From Gammaproteobacteria bacterium (lineage in GTDB: Bacteria; Pseudomonadota; Gammaproteobacteria; UBA6429; Thiohalophilaceae): 12,460 nucleotides of DNA. Location of the stretch: assembly GCA_024639445.1 (NCBI GenBank), contig JAHEIJ010000039.1:1-12460 (forward strand), given 5' to 3'. Positions 7,400-12,460 of the stretch are shown here, piece after piece (positions within the stretch are counted from its first letter, which is position 1; every line of letters begins with the position of its first letter). The notes beneath the pieces are model-generated. The model worked only from the letters and a program-made list of their open reading frames with translations, searched no databases and was not told the origin of the DNA. Both the position numbers and the translations under genes were made by a program.

Positions 7400-8220
7400 A
7401 ACGCCAGAGTCAGATAGGTGACGTTAATGATTGCATACACCAACAGGAACACACCCAGGGCGATCAGCGCGTAGCCGGTAACAAAGTGAAGTATCCGTAG
7501 AGGCACGGGCACAGGGGGCACCAGCACATCGGCCAAATGACCTTCCCTTTCCATTCTTTCAACCCATGCGGGATGCTCTTGTCGTAAATGTTCAATGTCT
7601 TTACTGCCTTCAAACATCGTCGCGCTAAACGGGAAACAACGAGGACGGAAGTGCTCGACAAAAAAGTGAATGGTAAAGATATGCGCCATCGCCAACAGCG
7701 CCTCAATACGATGAACCCACACGGCTATATTTAATAACCAGCCAGGCATGTAGTCACTACTCAATACCGGGTTGTAAAGCATGAGGCCGGTCACCCCGAC
7801 GATCAACAGGCCCCACCACACGGCCCAGTAATCGAACTTCTCCCACCAGCTCCAACGTTCGAAGCGCGGCTCTTTTGACAGGCCGACAATCCACCTCAGA
7901 TGCTGAACAAAATCGAGCCAGTCCTTCTTTTGAAACACCAGGGAATCCGGACCAAGTATCGACTTCGGTAAGCCATGCCAATTGATGTTGTACAACATAT
8001 AACCGATGTGTAGTGCAAAACCAATGAGCAATATGAGGCCGGTGATACGATGCACTTCCAGCACGGCAATATAACCACCAAAGAGGTTCGCCAGGCCTTG
8101 TCCCCAACCAGTCTCAATGTACATCCAGGCCAGACCTGTCACCGACAACAGCATAAAGGTCAGGATCAGTACAAAATGAGACAGTCGTTGAACCGTGGTA
8201 AAGCGTTTAATGTTAGCCAT
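7396..8220 (-). CDS. Cytochrome b, FdnI/HydC/cytochrome b561 type (membrane quinone-reactive subunit)
   Basis: A 274-residue protein with five predicted membrane segments (about 13-33, 51-76, 130-150, 163-188 and 245-270). Histidines lie where this superfamily binds two b haems: His15 in the first segment (QRLSHF), His57 and His71 around the second (VHRITG), and His170, His180 and His185 in the fourth (VHRIEA, AHIFTIH). Members sit next to periplasmic redox subunits in formate dehydrogenases, hydrogenases and multiheme cytochrome complexes, and exchange electrons with the quinone pool. The preferred start at 8220 overlaps the triheme cytochrome gene by 8 bases and follows an AAGGGTGG stretch; a GTG at 8232 would add four residues. 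It is the third gene of the operon. No transcription terminator is evident downstream. Confidence 0.9.
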   Translation of the reverse strand: MANIKRFTTVQRLSHFVLILTFMLLSVTGLAWMYIETGWGQGLANLFGGYIAVLEVHRITGLILLIGFALHIGYMLYNINWHGLPKSILGPDSLVFQKKDWLDFVQHLRWIVGLSKEPRFERWSWWEKFDYWAVWWGLLIVGVTGLMLYNPVLSSDYMPGWLLNIAVWVHRIEALLAMAHIFTIHFFVEHFRPRCFPFSATMFEGSKDIEHLRQEHPAWVERMEREGHLADVLVPPVPVPLRILHFVTGYALIALGVFLLVYAIINVTYLTLAF

Positions 8221-8866
8221 TGTGCCCACCACCCTTGCTACGCATCTCTATCAGTTCCCTGACACCCCAGAGGGTCACGTAGGGCAGAAAAACGGCGAAC
8301 ACCCCTACCGCCAGTATCACCATGAACCACACCGCATAATAGAACAGCGGAAACGACTCAGCCGTGTCCCTTTTCAGTGGTCGTGGTTCATGCACCACAT
8401 AAGTTGCAAAAGAAGCCGTGGAGCCTTCATGGCACTTGGCACAGATATAGGCATGGCGCCGAATCGGATTCATGGGAGAGTAATACTGGTAGAGCCCCGC
8501 AATGGGCTTATCCCGGTGGCATTGCACGCAACTGGTGTTACCCCGACTGGTATGCAGGCTGTAACGCTCGGTTTCATGACAACTGACACAGGATCGTCTT
8601 CCATAACCGTCCAGCCCCTCATGGGCGTCCGCCTGAAAACTGGCACGCTTGATATCCCCACCGCTTGGTCCGCCCCATAAACGCCCTGCTTCATCCTGGC
8701 GGTACAGGCTGTACCCCCCAGGCAGGATGTCCTGATCGCGAAAATAACCGCTACTGGCCGCTTCATAAGGATGTTCTTCATCTGCGGCGGATACCGCCGC
8801 AGGCATGAGAATCCCAAGACATAAAAGCAGTGTCAGCAGATAACGGCTATTGCGCCGCAAGTGCAT
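8213..8866 (-). CDS. Triheme c-type cytochrome with C-terminal membrane anchor
   Basis: With the ATG at 8866 this is 217 residues. An N-terminal signal peptide (Arg4-Arg5, hydrophobic core, likely cleavage near VSA at 27) directs it to the periplasm. Three CxxCH sites at 93-97 (CVSCH), 113-117 (CVQCH) and 142-146 (CAKCH) predict three covalent haems. Extra histidines at 82, 105, 138 and 159 are candidate distal ligands. A hydrophobic segment at about 173-194 then anchors the C-terminus. The layout puts the haems on the outer face of the inner membrane beside the cytochrome b encoded next, an electron relay by inference. GGAGAAGG just before the ATG supports this start over the ATG at 8884 and the GTG at 8888-8890. 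It lies 27 bases after the octaheme gene. No family assignment beyond multiheme cytochrome c. Confidence 0.88.
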   Translation of the reverse strand: MHLRRNSRYLLTLLLCLGILMPAAVSAADEEHPYEAASSGYFRDQDILPGGYSLYRQDEAGRLWGGPSGGDIKRASFQADAHEGLDGYGRRSCVSCHETERYSLHTSRGNTSCVQCHRDKPIAGLYQYYSPMNPIRRHAYICAKCHEGSTASFATYVVHEPRPLKRDTAESFPLFYYAVWFMVILAVGVFAVFLPYVTLWGVRELIEMRSKGGGHNG

Positions 8867-8870
8867 AGCG

Positions 8871-8878
8871 CCTTCTCC
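8871..8878 (-). promoter_or_regulatory. Ribosome binding site deciding the triheme cytochrome start
   Basis: On the minus strand GGAGAAGG lies 4-12 bases upstream of the ATG at 8866. The two upstream in-frame starts lack a comparable site, and this start places the signal peptide at the very N-terminus. Confidence 0.6.
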
Positions 8879-8893
8879 GTCCATGCTCACTAA

Positions 8894-10129
8894 TCACTTG
8901 GCCGCTTGGCGTTTAGTTAACTTTTCATAACGTTTTTGCAGGTCTTTCAGGTCCTCATCCTTGTGCTGGTGGCAGGTCTGACAGGAGTTCGGGATAGCCG
9001 GGTTCTTCAGGGTGTCCTCTGGCAGCAGGGTTACAAACACGTGACTGTGAATGTCGCCTGACTCGGCACTCTTGGCAATCCGTGGCATGTGGCAACCGAC
9101 ACAGTTGCCAAATGCGTGGACCGAATGTGCTCCCGTCTTGTTAATCACTTCATGACAGGTCAAACAGGACTTGGACCCTGCTTCTTTCGTCTGTCCACGA
9201 CTGACTGGATTACCTAATTCATGTACGCTGTGACATGTCACACAGTCCACGCCTTCACGATAATGGGCGGACTGTTTCCAGTCGATGTATTGTTGATGAT
9301 GTCCCTTGGAAAACTCATTGGCATAGACATGCTTCACATCACCAGCTTCATAGGATGTGGAACGATAGTAGGATTCCAGCGCCTTGCCCGGGGTGTAGCC
9401 CACCGGCCAGCCGGCCCCCTTGACCTGGGTGGATTTACCGCGGTTATGACATGAGCCGCAGATCTGCACCGCTACCCCTCCGGTAAGTTTGGCCGGATTG
9501 ATGATCGTGGCACGCTTCTCGAACAACGCGGTCTTGGGCAGCGCCGCATGATGAGAACCAGGACCATGGCAAGCCTCACAACCAACCCCTGGTTCGTTGA
9601 AGGAGTTATTCTCCAGGTCCACACCGGTGGCATGACAACCGCCACACTTCTTCAGCCAGGGGCGCTTGTCCCAGTCATGATCGTGATAATTTACCCAGCG
9701 ACCCGTCTCGGCGTTGTACTGCACGGGGGCAATAAAAAGTTTGCCATCCTTCTCGATCAGATAGCGTTGTTTCCACTGACTGCCGATGGTGTACTGGATA
9801 TCTTCCACCTTGGGAATATGAACCTGATCCACTGGCACCTTCAGTTTCTTCTCGATTTTTTTAAGATCCGCTTTGATGATCTTGGGATTAATGTCAGTGA
9901 TAATCGCGTCCTTGTTTGTCCTGGCATCCTGCAGCATGCGACTGTGCAAGGTCATCTTCCAGGCATCATAATGTTCCAGATGACAACTACGACAAACATC
10001 GGAACCAACATAGGACTTGGGCTGTGAGAGGAGCTTCTTGAAGTCTGACTTATCGCCGGCAAATGCAGGGGAGACCCAATAAAAACAAATAGTGAACAAG
10101 ACAGCAAAAACCTTCGACGTGAGAGTCAT
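8894..10129 (-). CDS. Secreted octaheme c-type cytochrome (cytochrome c554-like multiheme family)
   Basis: A 411-residue protein with a signal peptide cleaved near AFA (residue 24). Eight CxxCH sites lie at 46-50, 162-166, 184-188, 224-228, 296-300, 322-326, 343-347 and 383-387, so eight covalent haems are expected. The first sits in YVGSDVCRSCH with a following DAWKMTLHS, as in cytochrome c554-like proteins. A long haem-free stretch (about 51-161), rich in beta-like sequence and ending in YHDHDW, separates it from the other seven. The C-terminal pattern of CHMP, HSHVF and PNSCQTCH is also typical of this broad family. All eight sites are CxxCH, with no CxxCK haem of the NrfA or octaheme nitrite reductase kind, and the protein is shorter than hydroxylamine oxidoreductase. 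It is the first gene of the operon, with a good GAGGAG site. It is a periplasmic electron carrier or an enzyme; substrate unknown. Confidence 0.88.
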   Translation of the reverse strand: MTLTSKVFAVLFTICFYWVSPAFAGDKSDFKKLLSQPKSYVGSDVCRSCHLEHYDAWKMTLHSRMLQDARTNKDAIITDINPKIIKADLKKIEKKLKVPVDQVHIPKVEDIQYTIGSQWKQRYLIEKDGKLFIAPVQYNAETGRWVNYHDHDWDKRPWLKKCGGCHATGVDLENNSFNEPGVGCEACHGPGSHHAALPKTALFEKRATIINPAKLTGGVAVQICGSCHNRGKSTQVKGAGWPVGYTPGKALESYYRSTSYEAGDVKHVYANEFSKGHHQQYIDWKQSAHYREGVDCVTCHSVHELGNPVSRGQTKEAGSKSCLTCHEVINKTGAHSVHAFGNCVGCHMPRIAKSAESGDIHSHVFVTLLPEDTLKNPAIPNSCQTCHQHKDEDLKDLQKRYEKLTKRQAAK

Positions 10130-10136
10130 CGCACCA

Positions 10137-10142
10137 CTCCTC
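10137..10142 (-). promoter_or_regulatory. Ribosome binding site of the octaheme cytochrome gene
   Basis: On the minus strand GAGGAG lies 7 bases before the ATG at 10129, an ideal site. It also fixes the start just ahead of the signal peptide. Confidence 0.65.
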
Positions 10143-10199
10143 TATTCTTGTAATCGTTATTGTTGATCACAGCAACTACAGACATCTACTGTGTTTGTG

Positions 10200-10221
10200 C
10201 AAGAGTAAAACTTGACTCTTG
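10200..10221. repeat. Palindromic operator-like site upstream of the cytochrome operon
   Basis: CAAGAGT (10200-10206) and ACTCTTG (10215-10221) are perfect inverted repeats with an 8-base spacer, the shape of a dimeric regulator site. It lies 71 bases upstream of the octaheme start. The sequence does not match FNR, CRP or other consensus sites I know. Confidence 0.4.
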
Positions 10222-10428
10222 TATTCATTTTTAGATCACATCCATATGGAGCGCAAGGGAATGCTACACATATAATTTCATCCTTAAATAGCAATCTCCG
10301 GCATTGAGGTAAATGCTTATATTATAAAATTCTTTCATTTAAGATACCCTGAAATTAGAAAACTATTCAGTTCCTTAAAGAATCTCGCCTTTAAATAACT
10401 TTAATTATGTAAATCATTTAACCCCATC

Positions 10429-10480
10429 CAGTCTCCTGTTGCGTTTACCTCTAACAGAACTTCCAAAAACAAGGAGACTG
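10429..10480 (+). promoter_or_regulatory. Leader hairpin that sequesters the Shine-Dalgarno of the VWA gene
   Basis: CAGTCTCCT (10429-10437) pairs perfectly with AGGAGACTG (10472-10480). After a single bulged A (10471), GTT (10438-10440) pairs with AAC (10468-10470), closing a 27-base loop. The stem covers the ribosome site AAGGAG (10471-10476) and ends 2 bases before the GTG start. A competing hairpin, CTGTT (10436-10440) with AACAG (10453-10457), would break up the middle of the stem. The complementarity is seen directly; the regulatory role is inferred. Confidence 0.5.
10471..10476 (+). promoter_or_regulatory. Ribosome binding site selecting a GTG start for the VWA gene
   Basis: AAGGAG lies 6 bases before the GTG at 10483, ideal spacing. 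The next in-frame ATG (10495) is too far from it. Confidence 0.75.
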
Positions 10481-10482
10481 AC

Positions 10483-12195
10483 GTGACAAACTTAATGAAT
10501 TCCAAACCCATTATCGTGGGACTGTTTTGCTTTCAGATGCTTGCATGCGGCGCGCCACAGGATAACCAGGCAACAAGACCGGAAAAGGAAATCAAAACGA
10601 CTCTGCCGACCCCACCTGTTGAACAGAAACATGAACTGTCAAAACCCGGGAAACTTGAAATACGTGAACAGGATGCCGCAAGTTTGCCGTCTACCGGTGC
10701 CGTGATGGCATCTCGACTCAGTAAGGATGATCGGACGTTCCGTCTGCCCTCCGAACCTTTGGATCGGGAGAACTATGCGCACTTCAAGGACAATCCGTTG
10801 GTTCGCGTCGCGGAGCAACCGGTATCTACTTTCAGTATCGATGTGGATACCGGGTCTTATAGTAACGTTCGACGCATGCTCAAGGCGGGTCAGTTACCCC
10901 GCCACGACGCGGTGCGGGTTGAGGAGATGATTAATTACTTCGGCTATGACTATCCGCTGCCGAAGAGCAAGTCCATACCCTTCAGCATCTCGACCGAAAT
11001 CGCCCCCACCCCATGGAACAAGTCATCGTATCTATTGCATGTTGGCCTGAAAGGTTATGAAGTACCGAAACAGCAACTGCCGGCGTCCAACCTGGTGTTT
11101 TTAATCGATGTATCAGGTTCCATGCGCTCGGAAAACAAAATCAGCCTGTTGAAAAAGGCCATGGGCCTGCTGACCCGTCAGTTACGCCCCGAAGACAAGG
11201 TCGCTATCGTGGTCTATGCTGGTGCCTCCGGCGTCGTCCTCGACCCGGTGAATGGCAACCAGCGAGCCGCAATCCTCACTGCACTTGAACAATTACAGGC
11301 TGGCGGCTCGACCAATGGCGCAGCCGGTATCCGTCTGGCCTACCGTTTGGCGGAACAGTCTTTCGTCAAGAATGGCATTAACCGGGTTATTCTGTGTACA
11401 GATGGTGACTTCAATGTGGGCACAGTGAGTTTTGAAGCCCTGAAAAACCTGGTTAAGGAAAAACGCAAGACCGGTATCACCCTCACGACGCTCGGTTTTG
11501 GCAGCGGTAATTACAATGATCACCTGATGGAACAACTGGCTGACCATGGTAATGGTAATTATGCCTATATCGATACCCTGATGGAGGCACGCAAGGTGCT
11601 GGTGGAAGAAATGTCATCCACCATGCAGACCATTGCCAAGGATGTAAAAATCCAAATCGAGTTCAATCCTGCCGTGGTGAGTGAATACCGCCTGGTGGGC
11701 TACGAAAACCGGATCCTGGCCCGCGAAGATTTTAATAACGACAAGGTTGATGCTGGGGATATTGGTGCCGGGCATACCGTGACTGCTCTGTACGAAATCA
11801 CTTTGGCAGGCTCCCAGGCAGAACGCATTGACCCTCTACGCTACAGTAAACCTGCCGTACGGGACCGAGGTCATCAATATGAACTGGCACACCTGCGCTT
11901 GCGTTACAAACTGCCCAGTGAAACTCGCAGCAAACTGCTTGAACAGGTGGTGCAACGCAAGGATATTGATAAAAATCTGGCAACCACCAGTGATCACTTC
12001 CGCTTTGCCGCCTCGGTAGCCGCCTTTGGTCAACTCATGCGCGGTGGTAAGCATACCGGTGACTACCAGCTTGACGATGTCATCCAGCTTGCGCGGGAAT
12101 CTCGTGGCAAGGATCCTCATGGTTACCGCAGTGAGTTTCTGTCATTGGCAGGCCTGGCGCAATCATTGTCGGGGGCCCAAACCGCGACTCGCTAG
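10483..12195 (+). CDS. YfbK-type von Willebrand factor A domain lipoprotein
   Basis: A 570-residue protein starting at a GTG with a strong ribosome site. The N-terminus is a lipoprotein signal with Met-Leu-Ala-Cys22, so it is probably lipid-anchored in the periplasm. Next comes a low-complexity linker (about 23-70), then the conserved YfbK N-terminal region (about 90-180, with STFSIDVDTGSYSNVRR). A VWA domain follows (about 203-385) with a complete metal site: Asp209, Ser211 and Ser213 in DVSGS, Thr277, and Asp307 in CTDGD. The C-terminal part (about 390-560) matches the DUF3520-like tail of this family, with FRFAASVAAFGQLMR. VWA domains bind partner proteins through a metal ion; the partner here is unknown. 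An ECF sigma gene follows, a neighbourhood I recall for this family. Translation may be restrained by the leader hairpin. Confidence 0.93.
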   Translation: MTNLMNSKPIIVGLFCFQMLACGAPQDNQATRPEKEIKTTLPTPPVEQKHELSKPGKLEIREQDAASLPSTGAVMASRLSKDDRTFRLPSEPLDRENYAHFKDNPLVRVAEQPVSTFSIDVDTGSYSNVRRMLKAGQLPRHDAVRVEEMINYFGYDYPLPKSKSIPFSISTEIAPTPWNKSSYLLHVGLKGYEVPKQQLPASNLVFLIDVSGSMRSENKISLLKKAMGLLTRQLRPEDKVAIVVYAGASGVVLDPVNGNQRAAILTALEQLQAGGSTNGAAGIRLAYRLAEQSFVKNGINRVILCTDGDFNVGTVSFEALKNLVKEKRKTGITLTTLGFGSGNYNDHLMEQLADHGNGNYAYIDTLMEARKVLVEEMSSTMQTIAKDVKIQIEFNPAVVSEYRLVGYENRILAREDFNNDKVDAGDIGAGHTVTALYEITLAGSQAERIDPLRYSKPAVRDRGHQYELAHLRLRYKLPSETRSKLLEQVVQRKDIDKNLATTSDHFRFAASVAAFGQLMRGGKHTGDYQLDDVIQLARESRGKDPHGYRSEFLSLAGLAQSLSGAQTATR

Positions 12196-12203
12196 ACTCT
12201 GCG

Positions 12204-12227
12204 GGTCTTCCCCGCTCGGGGAAGACC
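12204..12227 (+). terminator. Perfect 10-bp hairpin after the VWA gene, possible terminator or attenuator
   Basis: GGTCTTCCCC (12204-12213) and GGGGAAGACC (12218-12227) are exact complements around a GCTC loop, starting 8 bases after the VWA stop. The tail reads TCCCTTCC rather than a U-run, so intrinsic termination would be partial at best. Its position between the two genes suggests it limits read-through into the sigma factor gene or protects the upstream mRNA end. Confidence 0.55.
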
Positions 12228-12268
12228 TCCCTTCCAATCGGCAGTGGCATGCAGTACGCTGCCGGATC

Positions 12269-12460
12269 ATGGGCCGGGAGGAGAACGACGAAACATTAAT
12301 GCTGGCATACGCGAAGGGTGACGCGGCTGCATTCGAAACGCTATACCGCCGTTACAAGGATGCCATGTACCGCTACTTGGTACGTCAGTGTCAGAATTCA
12401 TCCGTCGCCGAGGAACTGTTTCAGGATATCTGGCTACGCATTGTCAATGCCCGGCAACAC
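12269..12460 (+). CDS. ECF-type RNA polymerase sigma factor, N-terminal part (cut by window edge)
   Basis: The first 64 codons of an open frame that continues past the window. The residues match sigma-70 region 2: an acidic start, then LMLAYAKGDAAAFETLYRRY, a hydrophobic YRYLVRQ helix, and AEELFQDIWLRIVNAR, the core-binding motif of ECF sigma factors. It would direct RNA polymerase to a small set of promoters, usually under an anti-sigma factor, which would lie beyond the window. The start is uncertain: the ATG at 12269 has no clear ribosome site, while GGGAGGAG (12275-12282) is too far upstream of the next ATG at 12299 for ideal spacing. It lies 73 bases after the VWA gene on the same strand, so co-transcription through the hairpin is possible. 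Confidence 0.85.
   Translation, partial: MGREENDETLMLAYAKGDAAAFETLYRRYKDAMYRYLVRQCQNSSVAEELFQDIWLRIVNARQH

Larger units (their letters stand above)
10130..10482. other. AT-rich divergent regulatory region, cytochrome operon / VWA lipoprotein
   Basis: 353 bases without a credible gene, between the minus-strand cytochrome operon and the plus-strand VWA gene. It must contain both promoters, but I find no hexamer pair good enough to call; TATAAA at 10323-10328 is the best lone -10-like element on the plus strand. It contains the palindrome at 10200-10221, two GATCACA copies (10165-10171, 10234-10240), a loose direct repeat (10281-10298 and 10372-10386), and the leader hairpin at 10429-10480. Confidence 0.6.

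Noticed and set aside
8867..8890. Upstream starts (GTG 8890, ATG 8884) for the triheme cytochrome
   Set aside because: They add acidic residues before the signal peptide, and the good GGAGAAGG site serves the ATG at 8866.
8894..10129. Hydroxylamine oxidoreductase, octaheme nitrite reductase or tetrathionate reductase
   Set aside because: Eight haem sites match in number, but the protein is shorter, the spacing differs, there is no CxxCK site, and the family-specific partner genes are absent.
10161..10176. FNR-type site TTGAT-N4-ATCAA near TTGATCACAGCAA
   Set aside because: The right half matches poorly and the spacing is wrong.

Overview
The window looks like a chromosomal segment of a Gram-negative proteobacterium, probably a gammaproteobacterium with respiratory or redox versatility. 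This rests on outer-membrane-type lipoprotein signals, periplasmic c-type cytochromes, an AttEFGH-type ABC exporter operon, a DUF1223 protein and a YfbK-type lipoprotein. I cannot name the species. Base composition is moderate, and I saw no transposase, tRNA, rRNA, CRISPR array or phage gene.

Layout. (1) 17-4319, minus strand: a tightly overlapping three-gene operon. An ABC ATPase comes first, then an 838-residue FtsX/MacB-type permease, then a CrtC/AttH-family lipocalin-like lipoprotein. Together they form an AttEFGH-like lipoprotein or lipid transport system. (2) 4539-5288, minus: a secreted DUF1223 protein with a thioredoxin-like CxxC. (3) 5478-7214, plus: an orphan membrane histidine kinase with a PAS domain, divergent from DUF1223 across a region with a nested inverted repeat. 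(4) 7396-10129, minus: an electron-transfer operon encoding a secreted octaheme cytochrome c, a triheme cytochrome c with a C-terminal membrane anchor, and a cytochrome b of the FdnI/HydC/cytochrome b561 type. (5) 10483-12460, plus, divergent across a 353-base AT-rich spacer: a lipoprotein with a von Willebrand A domain (YfbK type), then the start of an ECF sigma factor gene cut by the window edge. A perfect 10-bp hairpin lies between these two.

How the parts may work together. The cytochrome operon has the parts of a quinone-linked redox module: cytochrome b in the membrane, an anchored triheme as relay, and the octaheme as soluble periplasmic wire or enzyme. It resembles in outline the cytochrome b plus multiheme c modules (Cbc type) of metal-reducing bacteria. 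No catalytic subunit of a known oxidoreductase is next to it, so either the octaheme is the enzyme or it feeds an unseen partner. This is the least described part of the window.

The other notable signal is regulatory. The Shine-Dalgarno of the VWA lipoprotein gene lies inside a 12-bp, once-bulged stem in its own leader, and a competing hairpin would free it. This looks like translational control.
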